Assembly (NCBI RefSeq): GCF_000227135.1
Contig: NC_018263.1
Location: forward strand, 2,378,333-2,442,332
Length of the DNA stretch: 64,000 nt
Reading direction: 5' to 3'
From: Leishmania donovani
Taxonomy: Eukaryota > Euglenozoa > Kinetoplastea > Trypanosomatida > Trypanosomatidae
Made by a program: the position numbers and the translations under genes. The notes below the pieces were generated by a model. The model saw only the letters and a program-made list of their open reading frames with translations. It was not told where the DNA came from and made no database searches. The stretch's first letter is position 1; every line of letters begins with the position of its first letter. This document shows, piece after piece, positions 17,736-29,700 of this stretch.

Positions 17736-19884
17736 GCTGCAGCTGTGTGCCTTCGGCCAGAGCTCTATGCGGGAGTCCAAGAGAGAGAGTTTGCAGAAAA
17801 GGAAAAGGAACAACACTCCGACGTTTTTGCGGTATGCGGAACGGACTGGGTTCGCAACGCGGTGGAGCAGCCCACGAGTGGCGCACGGGGTAGACAGGCA
17901 GGCCCACAAACAGGCGAAGGATAAAGATGAGAATGATTACAAGGGGCCAGAGGATCCACATACGCAAACGTGGCGCGTGTGTGCGTACATGAGCACGCCG
18001 ATGGGTGCGCGCGCGTGGTCTTCGTGAAGAAAGACCACTCGGCTACAGATAAGCGCAGCGGAGGGGCCACCACTGCCAGCAAGACCGCAGATGTAGCGCA
18101 TTGGTGGCAGGGCAGTGAGCCTCAAACGAGCACCGATATGCGCCTCGACACTGAGCCCCCCATGCAGGTAATGTCCTTCCCTGCAAGGCAAGCAAAATAA
18201 AACGAGGGGCAGAGGCATTGGTGGACCGCGCACCTGCGCCTTCCGTTAAAGCGATTTCCTTGGCATTCTGCTTGGTTACTTCCACCCATTCCACGTTGCA
18301 GCAGAAATACGCAGTTGGTCCATCTCGCTGCGTTCATAAAACTAACACACCCACACACTTGCATGCATACACGCGCGGACGCTGTGCCACGCCACCGCAA
18401 GGACCGATATCTCAACCACACTGAAACACAGGATACTTCCCAAAACCAAAACAAAACAACACCGCAGAGGACAGCATTGCAATCAGGCTACAGACCAAGA
18501 CCCTCTCTCCCTCCCCCGAGTCTCGTCGTTGCACTTTCAGCCCTCTTCCCCTTCCTCTGTTTTTCTTTGTTTTTGTTGCATCCTCTGGCAGTGCCCTTTT
18601 CCTTTTTTTTAGGGGAGCGGGGAAGGGGCGCGTCGAAGGCGCACAAAATACAAGTTGAGATACCGTAGGAAGAAGGAGTACTTCAGCACGCTGCATGAGA
18701 AAAAAGGTAGTAAAAGGAGGAAGAAGGGGTGGGGCCGAAGCTGCACGTCAGCACGCAGGCAGCCTGCGCCACACAAACACCACCACAAGAAAAAAAAAAC
18801 AGACCGGGTGAGGAAGCCCGATCGAAACGCCGTGACGGGCGAGTGGGCAAACGGAGTGAGAGGTGGTAGGGAGAGAGAAGGAGGGCAGAAATAAAGGGTG
18901 TAGAAAGTAAAGCAATACTAGTAGAAGCGACGAAGAAGGAGAGGCAAAACGAAGATGGGGTAATCAGTATAACCAAACAAAGGATACGGCACGACAGCAG
19001 CAACATCGACAGAGAGAGATAGCGGAGACCTCCCTCCCCCTCCACCGAAAGAAGAAAAGCACTGAGCTCAAAATCGAGTCCTCACGTCGCCATTGTTTCT
19101 GCTCTCCCCTTTTAAGAGGCTCAGGTTCCATGGTGTCTCCGACCTTGTCCGTTTCGTGCACTCTTTGCGAGGGAGGAAGCGGGCAACGAGAAGTAAGCGT
19201 GCGCTCCCCCCCCTCCTTCCACAGTTGGGCGATATTTTTTTTCTGCGTGTGTGTGTGTGATGTGGCGGATCTTCCCGACACGAAAGAGAGAGACACAACA
19301 CGGTGCGTGCAGCGAAAGGGGTGGGGGTGGGGCACGTCCTTGAGAGGTCCAGAGACACGGAGGAGAGGCAGTAGAGACAAGCGGAAAGGGGAGGGAGCGA
19401 AGAGAAAACATCAAACTCGGGACGAAAGGAAAGGAAAATGCAAAACAAAAAAAAACACGAGAGACAGAGAGACTCGGGGGGGGGGGTGAGGGGTAAGGGA
19501 AGGGGGGGAGAACGTGCGATAGCGTCACCTTACATCGACGGTGAGTATGTGTGTTCCATTCAGCAGCAACAGAGAAAAAGAAAGCAGAAGCATGTGGACT
19601 ACAGCGAACAAAAAAAGGGGAGAAGGCGGCGGACCGCTACGCGAGGACAAGGAGTGAAAAAAAAACGAAGGGGTGAGCTCGTGCCAAAAGATGCTGTTTC
19701 GGGGGGGGGGAGGATGGGAGGCAGGGATACGCCAACCAACCAAACGCGTACTGAACGATATGGAGTAGCAAGGAGTAGTGGCCGTAACGAAACCGCGCAC
19801 CCAAAGCAAAAACAAACGAACGACGACATGGGTAGGTGAGAGACCTGCCAACACCTGTGTCGGCAGCAGCTCTCCCCTGCGCAA
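17736..19884. other. Intergenic
   Basis: About 2.1 kb without a gene. It includes A runs near 18790-18799 and 19446-19454, G runs near 19476-19486 and 19699-19708, and a T run near 19226-19232 followed by TG repeats near 19246-19260. Confidence 0.55.
17765..17813 (-). promoter_or_regulatory. Candidate trans-splice acceptor for the nucleoporin gene
   Basis: The minus strand carries pyrimidine-rich sequence from about 17813 to 17780, then the AG at 17765-17766 (GCATAG). The resulting 5' UTR would be 29 bases before the ATG at 17735. Confidence 0.55.
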
Positions 19885-21342
19885 CTATCGACTGCGCTCC
19901 GCACGCCGCTTCGTTGGCTTTGTGTCGAGGAGGTTGAGCTGAACCTGGACCACTGCCGGCTTGCTCTGCGTGTCGGAGGGTTCGTCACCCGTGGAGTCCA
20001 TCAGCCAGAAGAGAAAGCGATTGCACGCGCACGATGCGACAGCGCGGAATGAGCTTGCCTGTTGCGCAACAGGAAGCGATGTTCGCAGGGAGGAGGAGGG
20101 CCGACTCGAGGCCACTTCCTCCTCGGACAGGGAGCAAGAGAGCCAGTGATGCGTTGTCAAACAGAAACGGTAGAGCGGCTCTCGGCCGTTTGCGTGGAGG
20201 CACTTCGACGACTTTGGTGCCTCGTTAAATAGCACGTAAAGACTTCCGCCCTCCACCACCGCGGCGGCCGGCATACACTTTTTAGAAAGGTTCCACTGGG
20301 CTGGTGCGAGTCGGTGTCCGCCCAGTGGATAGACAGGCGTCCATGTCAGCCCGCTTACTGATGAGTCGCCGACCAAGGAAAGGCACCACAAATCGTCGAG
20401 GACGCCAGTAGCGCTGCTGCCGCCATACAGCCAAAGGCACTGCCCAGTCATGTCGAATGCTAGGACGGCATCTTCACGCGGACACGGGCAGACGCCAGGG
20501 GTCACCTTCAGCCGCTCCCAGTGCGCGACGCGTTGCTGGATGGACGGCGTGAGCCAGAGCCGCCACACGTCATTCAGCCGCGAAGTGGTGTTATTGCCAC
20601 CAAAGAGATACAAAACCGGCTCCAGAGTTGTCGGCGTTGGCGCACCAGAAAACATGGTCGCCGCAGCGGCAGGCCCCATCGCCTTATTAGATGGCTGAAG
20701 CGACTCCGCAGCCGGCGATGATGGTGAGTTAGTCTGCGACCGTTCCGCAGGAGCGGAAACTCCAAAAGCAAGCGCGTGTCCGTATCGCCCCACCGGTCGC
20801 GCAGAGACACGCGTGTCGGTCTCCAGTCGATCCCAATGAAGCGCAGCCTCATCATCGCTTTTTGACGCCCGTCCCCGTGCAGTTGTAGGAGTGGGGGAGG
20901 GATATCCTCCTCCGCTCACTCCGAGGCTTGGCGGGGACACCCTATCCGCACCTGTCGTGGCGCCGTCGTGGCGCCGAGGGTGGAGATGCCACAGCTCTGC
21001 GTTGCACTTCGTGCCGTCCCACCCGCCAAACAAGATGATGGACCCCTCGGCAGGCACCGCAGCGGCGCTTGCATGGGCAACCCTGACCGGGGCGTCGGGC
21101 AATCGCGCCCAGACGTGCGCCACGGCATCCCATACGCGTGCGTACGGCACGATGCGCTGCGTGCGTGTATCGATCCCGCCGATGACAAACACTTTGTCCT
21201 CTGTGCAGACTGTTGTCGAATCCGTTATTGACTTAGTCCACGGCGGAGGCACACCTTGGCTAGTGAGTGAGGCGCGCTTCGCTAGCGATTTGGCCGCCTC
21301 CGCGTAGGGGAACTCGGACAGGCTATTGCACGGCTGCGCCAT
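19885..21342 (-). CDS. Kelch-repeat beta-propeller protein
   Basis: The protein has 485 aa from the first ATG at 21342 (MAQPCNSLSEFPYAEAAKSL). Kelch repeats make a beta-propeller used for protein-protein contacts; no enzyme domain is attached, so the partner is unknown. At least four blades are visible by their GG doublets and following Trp: KVFVIGGIDTRTQRI, SIILFGGWDGTKCNAELW, LYLFGGNNTTSRLNDVW and LWLYGGSSATGVLDDLW. Ser/Pro-rich inserts separate blades 2 and 3. The last third shows a weaker repeat (SLYVLFNEAPKSS) and a Lys/Arg-rich end. The frame extends about 78 codons upstream but from a non-ATG codon and through a splice acceptor. Confidence 0.85.
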   Translation of the reverse strand: MAQPCNSLSEFPYAEAAKSLAKRASLTSQGVPPPWTKSITDSTTVCTEDKVFVIGGIDTRTQRIVPYARVWDAVAHVWARLPDAPVRVAHASAAAVPAEGSIILFGGWDGTKCNAELWHLHPRRHDGATTGADRVSPPSLGVSGGGYPSPTPTTARGRASKSDDEAALHWDRLETDTRVSARPVGRYGHALAFGVSAPAERSQTNSPSSPAAESLQPSNKAMGPAAAATMFSGAPTPTTLEPVLYLFGGNNTTSRLNDVWRLWLTPSIQQRVAHWERLKVTPGVCPCPREDAVLAFDMTGQCLWLYGGSSATGVLDDLWCLSLVGDSSVSGLTWTPVYPLGGHRLAPAQWNLSKKCMPAAAVVEGGSLYVLFNEAPKSSKCLHANGREPLYRFCLTTHHWLSCSLSEEEVASSRPSSSLRTSLPVAQQASSFRAVASCACNRFLFWLMDSTGDEPSDTQSKPAVVQVQLNLLDTKPTKRRAERSR

Positions 21343-23664
21343 TGCCGGTGAATCTAGAGCAGCAAAAAAAAGAAAACGGGCAGCAAACACCAAAGGAAAC
21401 AAAGGAAGCACTGGTATCACGTCGGCGGATGCCCGCGCCGAGCAAAAGGTGAGCCGGCAGCCTGTGTTCAACGGCGCTAAAGAAAAGAGCACCGTGCGAC
21501 GTGCACGCGCAACCGCGAACTCTCCGTGATGCCTGTAAGAACTGAGGAAGAGGCGCGGAACACAACAGAGCACCAAGCAGAGAAATGCAGATTAGACCAC
21601 AAGAGAAGTGTCGCTGCCCTGATCCGACGCGAAACGGCAAGGGAGAAAGCAGGAAGGCTGCACCGGTAAAGAAAGAGGCGGGTGCCACGGCAGTCACCTC
21701 CCCTCTCTCCTGAGAAAAAAAAAAAAGGATATGGTGTGTAATGTGTGTGCGTGATGTGAAAAAAGGGGGAGAAGAGAGCAGAAGATGAGGGCAAGGGGAG
21801 GGCGGCAGCGGCGGCAAGTTGCGGGGAAGGAAAACACCGTCTGTGCGACTTAAGGGGAAGGTGGCGAATTTCTCCTCGCTGTTCCTGAGCGGTAGAGAGA
21901 AAGAAGCGCATCACGCCACGGCGCCCTGCATCCCCTCCACATCCGCGCTCAACTTCTATGGTTACGGTCACGCACGCGGCTATTCTGCGTGTTTAGACCC
22001 ACCATTGCCGCATTCCAGGACGCACAAAAGGAGTGTCGCAGTGCCCCCCCCCCCACGTCTGTTTGCTTCCTGCTGCTTCTCTGCGAATGCGTGCGTGCCT
22101 TCGTTTTTTTCTCCCCTGTCCTCTTTACACGTGGTGGTATTTTGTGCGGACACGCCTCTCATGCACGACGAGGATGTGCTTGCACCTCAGCGTTATATCC
22201 GGTGTATTGAGCAGTGCACCACAGCCGAGCTGTGAACCACAACACCGAGAGAGAATCAGCTGTGCAGACCGCTTTAGACACTAAGGCACATCAGCCCCTC
22301 CAACTGCCTCTTTAAAGTACGGCGGCCGTTACCACTTGTTTCTTTCTTCACGTTGGACCGTGTGCTCGTTGGAGACAAGAGGAGGGGGGCATGAAAAGGC
22401 GACATCGGGCTCCATCACCATCGCTCACAGACATACACACGCACAAATAAGCAGAAGCCCAGCGAGTCGCAAGCAGCCGCAACGGCGGCCTCTCTCGCGC
22501 GCACCTTTCCACTCGCCTGTGCGGGCTTGGATTCGGGCGTGTGCCGAATATAGACACTCTTCTCCTTACCCCTTCCACGGATCAGGCACACCGACTACTT
22601 CTACGGTGCAGCAGATGCGCTCGCAAAAACATAAAGCAAAAAATGCGTGCCGCTCTTTTGATGGGCCGCATCCTCTCCGGTGGCGCCGACGTCAGAGGTG
22701 AGGGAGGGTGTGCAGCGACTGTGGAGGAGGATCAGGGATCAGTGGTGCTGCTGGCCGTGGCGGGTGGGGTGGGGTAGCTGGGGAGGGGAGGGGGTGGCAC
22801 TGGTCAGGAGAAAGGGAGAGAAAACACGCACGCATGGAGAGAGATACTTCACAGGCGGATGGAGGGAGGGCGCAGACGGCAAACACACACACGCACAGAG
22901 GGATAAACGGCCACACCGGAGCAGCGTTCCTTTGTAAGAGTGTAGACGGAGTGAGAGAAGGGGACTACGGAGACAGAAATGAACATGAGGGTCTGAGACG
23001 ATAAGCGTTTCGGATGGCGTCATGTGCAGGGAATGAAAATGAGTGAGGTATACACCGAACACCTCTGACGCACAGACGCACAAGCACGCGCGCGCACGCA
23101 CGAACACATGTACCGATGAAAAATGTAAGACAGAGCGACACGGGGTGGAAAGCAGAGAACGGGCGAACAGGAGAACGGAGAAGAGACAGGGCCCACCGAC
23201 ACCCACCACCACCACCCACGCACACACACACAGTGCCAGAGCAGATGGTGGCGCATAACGTCCAATGCCACCTGCAAGGACGACCGCGAGGGGTAACGCT
23301 AGCATGGAAGCATGGCAGGTGGGCATGCAAGAGGAGCACGGCTGAGAAATAGGACGAGGAGGAATCGGGGCAGTGGAAACTGCATCAGCTGTGATGGTGG
23401 AATACAGGGTCCAACGAGCTGCCGAGGTTTAAGGGGCCGTGCCCCATGCGCACAGCAAGTCTCACCATCTGGCTACACGCACACAACGCACACGCAGGGG
23501 CATATCTTGTAGAGGTGCGTTCGGCACTGAGGGAAACCAACACGAAAAGCACGGTGTCGCACCGGCCGTTTCACCAGTGTTGCGTCCCTTTCACACGGGT
23601 ATGCATGCCTTCCACCCTGTCCTATCCCTCTTTGTCCCCCTTGCCTCCCCACGCCGATCGTTGC
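21343..23664. other. Intergenic
   Basis: About 2.3 kb. No gene on either strand. An A run near 21715-21726, a C run near 22045-22055 and CA-rich stretches near 22885-22900 and 23219-23231 are present. About 23240-23470 is less repetitive but shows no recognisable element. Confidence 0.5.
21354..21380 (-). promoter_or_regulatory. Candidate trans-splice acceptor for the kelch gene
   Basis: On the minus strand a T-rich tract (about 21362-21377) leads to an AG at 21354-21355. Use of this AG would give only an 11-base 5' UTR, so an upstream site is also possible. Confidence 0.4.
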
Positions 23665-24477
23665 TTACGATGCGTCAGACCCCATTTGCCCACGAATGCG
23701 GTTCTTGAGTGACTCGGGTATGGCGCCCTTATCCTCCGCTATGGCGTCCACTACGGGCAGCACATCCTCCGGCTTGAAGAGACCGTAGCAAATGCCACCG
23801 TGGCGGCTGTAAATGATCACATTGCCCGCGTAGATATGGCCACCCATGTGCGAGCACGAGTACACCGTCACCCGCTCTGCGCCACCGGCGCCCATTTTCT
23901 CGAGGAGAGCATGACGGAAGAGGTCGATTAAGACGGAGCCGCAGTAGCCGCAGCGCGCATCGCGTGTGAAGTGAGAGCAGACGAAAATGAAGTACTCGCC
24001 CGAGCGGTCGACGGCCAGTGTGCCCTTTACCTCCCACGGCAGCTCATACGGCACCGAGACGCCGCTGTATTGTGTGATGATGACCGCCTTTTTGTCGTCC
24101 ACTTTACAGTGTAGAATCGAGTCTTCCGTGTCCTGATCACGGTGCGACACGGTAAAGCTCGCATCCGGTAACTTATGCTTGATGTGATGGCTCAGCTCCT
24201 TAAAGCCCGGTACATTCTCGGTGCGTTTGTCCCACTCCCTTGCAGGCATACGGGTGTTCAGAAAGATGTGCTCCCGCAGACTCATGCTGCCGATAATCTT
24301 GGCCGGGATCGGGCCACAGCACTCCTCGCGACCGAAGCCGTACTTTTGAGGGTCGAGTCCCTCGATATCCTGCAGCGTCTGTGCCGTCAGTTTCGGCCTG
24401 ATCGCCTCGAACGAGTTGGGGTCGGTGGACATCACGCACACGGTTTGGGTGAAAGTCAGTGCATGAACCACGCACAT
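23665..24477 (-). CDS. Sucrase/ferredoxin-like (thioredoxin-fold Fe-S) redox protein
   Basis: Members of this family (yeast Apd1 and Aim32 are relatives) have a thioredoxin-like fold and bind a [2Fe-2S] cluster through two Cys and two His. The 270-aa protein has CSHFTRDARCGYCG (Cys167, Cys176) and, about 32 residues later, CSHMGGHIYAGNVIIY (His210, His214). These are the family's two signature blocks. Upstream, HCKVDDKKAVIITQYSG fits an N-terminal half domain. The segment AEDKGAIPESLKNRIRGQMG forms a helical end. The longest frame starts with GTG. Two real ATGs are possible, 24477 and 24432 (MSTDPNSFEAIRP). I kept 24477 because it is the first ATG after the nearest polypyrimidine tract and AG, but conservation may favour 24432. 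Substrate and partner are unknown. Confidence 0.8.
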   Translation of the reverse strand: MCVVHALTFTQTVCVMSTDPNSFEAIRPKLTAQTLQDIEGLDPQKYGFGREECCGPIPAKIIGSMSLREHIFLNTRMPAREWDKRTENVPGFKELSHHIKHKLPDASFTVSHRDQDTEDSILHCKVDDKKAVIITQYSGVSVPYELPWEVKGTLAVDRSGEYFIFVCSHFTRDARCGYCGSVLIDLFRHALLEKMGAGGAERVTVYSCSHMGGHIYAGNVIIYSRHGGICYGLFKPEDVLPVVDAIAEDKGAIPESLKNRIRGQMGSDAS

Positions 24478-25372
24478 GCAGGCTTCGACAGTGCAAAGGG
24501 CGCACGCCTCCAAGAAAAACAAAAAAGGAAGGAAACAAGGAATAGAATAGATGCGACTCGGAGCAGACACGGAGAGCACAGAGCCGTCGCTGGTGGGCAC
24601 CTCAAGGTGCCATCCAACAAAAAGAACGGAAGCAAAGAAACAGCGCTGAGGGAGAGAGAGAGACCGCAGAGAAAAGGTCGAGGCAAATCACTGCCGAGAA
24701 GACCGAAGAAAACGTCACGGCGGAATGAGAAGGAGTGCAACACGAGATACAGAGAGATTCCTAAGCGGTCGGTTAGCGAACCTCCTGTTGGCGAAGAGAC
24801 TGGAAAGTTCACATGCAGAGGTGAGTGGTATGAAGTGGGGAGGGGAAGTGGGAGAGAGAGGAAGGGCGAAGGTAGCTGGAGCAGCGCTAAGATGCTAGAG
24901 AAGCGTGAGATACGCACCGTGCAGTTGTTGGGGTGACGTTCCATGGATGCGGATCGACGGCATGCAAGCACCAAAGCAAAGAAAAATATGAAGCGAACGA
25001 GTCAAGGAGCGGCAACGAGGAAGAACGTGCGTATGTCCGTCGCTGTTTAGTGGTGGGAAAGGTGGCACTGTATGTACGCGTGCGCTGGGCGGAGAGCCCG
25101 GCGAACCCGTCAAGGCGCAAGCAGCGGCACTCCACAAGGACGAGGAAGCGGCGCATAGGCAGAAGCAGCTGAAGCAGCAACAGCAGCAACCCACCGTTGC
25201 CACTAATGGTCGGACTCCTTCACGTGGTCCAGTCTGCCCAACTGTGCGCTTTTTTCTGTCTTTTTCCCCTTCATCCTCTTGCTGAAACACACGCCTTCAG
25301 GCTGGGACAACGCGATGCATACACCATGGATAGGCAAGCCCAACACGTATGCCCGTGCCTGCGGTCACCGAT
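24478..25372. other. Intergenic
   Basis: No gene seen. A purine-rich stretch at about 24507-24537 is the likely polypyrimidine tract for the redox gene. Otherwise GA-rich sequence without structure. Confidence 0.5.
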
Positions 25373-25930
25373 TCACGACGAGTCGTCACGACTTTTGCGG
25401 TTATCGGCCATACTCTTGGCGCTTAGTGGGTCTACGGTGCGCGGCCGCACCAGCATCTTCTTGGGGACACAATACGGAAACACGAGCGCGTTGCACACAG
25501 GGTTCAGGGACTCCTTGCCTCGAACCGCCATCTCCCAGCTTTTGGCACGCTTCAGCTTGCCAATTTTGGCCAGAGCAACCTGGCGCTGCCGATGGGCAGA
25601 GAGGCGATCCTGAAAGAGCATAACTACCGGCGGCACCGCAAACTCGAACTCGCGCTCGTTCAGCGAACCATCCGTCTGAATCGTCAGTGTCTTCTGCATG
25701 CGCGGAAAGCGTGACCGCTCGATCGCGAGCTCTTCGCGATACATGCCTCGGTTCTCGATGTGCTGCATCTCACTCGAGTGTCGGTCCTTGATAAAGGTGC
25801 GAAGTACGTAGGGAACTTTGTAGTCTGCCGGGCGCAGCTTCGGGTTTGGCGAGACCGTGCGCGCCAGTGGCCGCAAACCTGCCGCCGGCGGGGCGCTTTT
25901 TGTCACCGCGGCCCACTTGTTCAGCACCAT
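25373..25930 (-). CDS. Unknown 185-aa basic protein
   Basis: The ATG at 25930 starts MVLNKWAAVTKSAPPAAGLR. I do not recognise a family. The protein lacks low complexity and has a compact, conserved look: VPYVLRTFIKDRHSSEMQHI, then YREELAIERSRFPRMQKTL, a beta-like segment (LTIQTDGSLNEREFEFAVPP), and a basic helix QRQVALAKIGKLKRAKSWEM. It is rich in Lys/Arg. No membrane segment is present. The N-terminus (few acids, Lys/Arg/Ala/Pro) would permit mitochondrial import, and a mitoribosomal role is conceivable, but that is a guess from composition. Confidence 0.75.
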   Translation of the reverse strand: MVLNKWAAVTKSAPPAAGLRPLARTVSPNPKLRPADYKVPYVLRTFIKDRHSSEMQHIENRGMYREELAIERSRFPRMQKTLTIQTDGSLNEREFEFAVPPVVMLFQDRLSAHRQRQVALAKIGKLKRAKSWEMAVRGKESLNPVCNALVFPYCVPKKMLVRPRTVDPLSAKSMADNRKSRDDSS

Positions 25931-26755
25931 GGTGTTCTCCAGGTTTTCTTCGAATATCTATATGTGTGTCCGTGTGTGTGTGTGGGGGGGGGGGTCGAGT
26001 AAGAGGGGCGCTTCTTTTTGTTGCGGTGTAGCAACACGTCGTCCCCACACCACGTCCACTGATGATCTCGGCCGGCAAGCAGCTAAGGATTCTGTGGGTA
26101 ACGGCGATAGGGGGGAGGGAACGAATAGTCGAGCAGTTCAGTGTTGTAAGCATCAAACGACACCACCACGAAGAAATCACGAATAGGCGCGGCGGAGAAG
26201 GTGCCATAGCAAAGGCGCCTTCGTGGACGCCTTCCCGAGCAGAGGCCGAGGAATGCAAGCGGAGGGGTATGGGGAGGGCGGACAGGCATCGGCTGTGTGT
26301 CCTGGATGAGACCGCCGCACAATCGGAACATCTGCACGCATGCGCGCGCTTTGCGCTTCTGGTCGCCGCGTCGTTCCCGCATGGCACGTTCCCATCCTCC
26401 TCTTCCCCCTCGTCGCTCCTCTCTACTCCTGCTCCGTCACCGCATGCCGCCCCCCCCCCTGTCGCAGTTGCCAAAGTCGATTCGAAGTGCTCGAGTGCCA
26501 ATGTGAAGCACCCCACTGCGCCTGGGAGCCGTTCTTAACAGGAACACGACAAACAACCACGCAGGCAGCGGCGCAAAGATCGGAAAGCGCACAAGAGCAT
26601 CACACATCCTTTCCTCCCCCCTCCCGCGGCAGCTGTGGCAGGTGGCGCTCTGACGGCAAACGTGGTGTCAGAGCGGCAACACACGCACACGCGCACACAC
26701 GAAAATGCGCACTGCGATCACTGCAAACTGACAGGGCCCAGGCCACACCCGCGCC
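25931..26755. other. Intergenic with TG/G run
   Basis: No gene. A TG repeat running into G10 lies at about 25968-25993, next to the 5' end of the 185-aa gene. On the minus strand it reads C10 then CA repeats, followed by an AG near 25960, a plausible splice acceptor. Confidence 0.5.
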
Positions 26756-29700
26756 CTACACGCCGCGGTGTTGCAAGTAGGTGGTGTAACGGTGAATCGT
26801 GTGTGGGGTCAGCTGATAAAGCAGAAGCCGATTATCCACCATCCAGCGGAGCAGCGCGAGCGAGGCAAAGCGGACGCCGTGTACCGCCGCCGTCTCTTCC
26901 ATGGCAGAGACAAGTGTCTCTACACCGTCGCCAGCAACGCGGTCCGCCACCTCCACGAGACCACCAGCAGAGCTGTCCAGTCCGAGAGCCGCGATGGAGA
27001 GAACGTTGAGCTGATCCGGTGATTCAATGTCACGACGAAGCAAACTTTGGCATGCCACGTCGAGCACAAAGAGAAACGCAACGCCGCACTCGAAAACGCA
27101 GCTGCTGCTACGATTGGTAGGCGCCGTGAGACCAGACGCCGAGGAGGGGACCGGCCAAGCGGCACTCATGCTTTTCATGAGCGTCAGCACGGTGGTCGAC
27201 GCTGCTGCCTCCTTTTGTGTTATCGATATCTCGCCATATTCGGTCCACCACGCCTGCGCCGCGTGGTCACCACCGTCGTTCTTGGCGGGCGGGCGCAGCA
27301 GCACGAGCGGTGCCAGATGCGTGCGCTGAAATTCCTCCACAAGCACCTTCTTCGGGGCTGCCCCTGTGGCGGTCGCGAGGAGCCGCTGCCACGAAAAGGC
27401 CACGGCAGCGGACATCTCCAGCCCTACACTGCTTGTACGCGTCGTCACACACGGGCGGCGCCACGCGTGCGCGACGTAAAGCTCAGCGAGTGATGCAGGT
27501 TCTGCATCATGGGGCGTTGATGAGCTGCCTGGGACGGCTGCAGAGGAACGAGCGTTGCTCACCTCGATAAGCTGATGCAGCCAGCGCGGGTGACATGGGT
27601 GCAGCTCGGACGGATGCGCCTCGTAGCATGGCTGCTGCGGTGCTAAGCGGGCACACGACCGCGTCAGAGACACGCACTCGGCCACCTCGGCCGGGTCGCC
27701 GGGAAGTAATACGGTGACGCAGTGGTGACTGCCACTCTCTGTCAAGTGCAGTGACGCGAGAAAATGCAGCTTCTGCTGCAGTCGCACATCATTGGATAGC
27801 GCGAGGACCACGTCCGCCGGCTGCTCGCAAATCTCACAAGCGAGGTCCGCCACGGACGTGTGCTGGAGTGAGGAGGCAGTGACGTCAACGACAACGGCTC
27901 GCAAGGGGGAATCAGAGGTGGCTGTGTGTGCAAACGCAGGTGACGCGACAGCCAGGTAGTTCTGCCTGCACCGCCGCACAGGCGCAGAATGCATCGCGTC
28001 GGAGAGAGCCTGATGTATGGAGACGTCATCGGCTGCGGGCGAGAGAATCGCGTCGCACAAACGCCTCCACACCTCGCTAGCGGTGAGGCAGGAGGACACG
28101 CTCGCGGAGCAGGCGCCAAGGCGTTTGTTGGGTGTCGACCACATTCCGTGTCCACGTTCCTGCACCAACTCCCACCATTGCCTCGCTGTTGCCTTCGCTG
28201 CATTAAACCAGTGAACTATGTGTGCTCGACCCCCCGCTGCTGCCCCCATGGCTTCCTCCCTCGTACTTCCATGTGAACCCACGCAACCCCTCAGCAGTTC
28301 CGCGGAAACCACAACAGGCAGGTCGTGCAGGTGCTGCATCACTTCCACAACAAGATCTCGCGCCTGCGGAGCAGCAACCGTGCCGGCAGGGCGTCCGCCT
28401 GCGCGGGCTAGCGCCTCTAGGAGAAGCGTGCGCTCTGCCTCTCCGTCGCACATCGCCGCGACCGCTTGCATGAGTCGCAGAACGGTCGACGGCGCCGGAA
28501 ACAAACCGACGCCGATTCCGCTAAACGAAAGCCGCACGGCACCGTCTTTGCTACCGTTCAGCGCCACACCGGGCCGCGCGCAAGGACAAATCTCGTACGT
28601 GGTGCAGGCCAGCAGCAGCTCCGCCGCCGTGTCACGGACGACCAGCGGCGCCTCCACTTCAGCTGCGCGCAGCTCCGCAATGTACCGCAGCCCGCGCACG
28701 GGACCCTCCGTCATACGCTGCAGCAGCCGCTCTTTGAGAAGCTGCGCTGCCACACGCTCCTCCACGCTAGACGTAACTTCGGTCCACCCCGCCGGTTCCA
28801 GGAAGGCGCGAGAGGCCGACGCTGCGCTTGGCGAATCCACTCCCAGGCGCACCAGCCGAGGGCCCTGCGGCAGAGCCGGTAGCGACTCGATAAACGTGAC
28901 CGCCTCGTGAAGGGCCTCCAGCAACTCACGGGGAGTCGGGAAGGGTCGTGTCATGCTCACATATACCGTTGATCCGCGTAGACGGCACCGGAGAACGGGA
29001 GTCGCGAGCGACGCACGGGTGAACACCTTCGCTGGTGAGCAACGGCGATCAGAGAATGTGGGTGGAGAGGAGGTGAGGGGGAAAGTCGTGGCAAAGCCTG
29101 CCGCCGAAGGCAGAAAAGGCGCTGTGCTGGCAGTAGGCGAGGCTGGGGTTGGGCCGTCGAGAGTCGACCTCGGCGATGCAGCAGTCTGCGCCACAGGTGG
29201 CGCTGCTGCGTCGACGGTGTCGATCGTTGGTGCTGCTGGGACGAGCTCGAGTCGTGCAGATGGCGCTTCACTACACGGCATTGTAGGAGCCACCGGCGGT
29301 GGCGGTGGGTCAAACAACCCTGTAGGTGCCTCTCTCTTCTTCAGCTGCGCGTCGCACTCGGTCCTCTCGACGACGGGAGAAAAGAGCGTGTTTTCCAACT
29401 CCTCCAAAGTAAAGGCGATGTCGGACGCGCCGTGGGCGTCGGAGGTGGCCTGCAGGTGTTCCGGCGTGAGAATGAAGGACGATGTCCAGGACTGAAGAGG
29501 TGGCAACGCTGCTTCGCGAGGTGGCGACGCCGCCGGAGGGAATGAAGCTCGTCGATTCCGTGTGCCGGCGTTCACGGCCATCGCTGGTGTCGAGAGCGGC
29601 GGCGGTGCGACTAGCGGTTTGGCATTTAGCGAGCCCTCCGCGGAGGGTAGAGACGATGCAACGTCTCCCGACGCGGCTCTCCTCGGCGCCCGGGTGTTTG

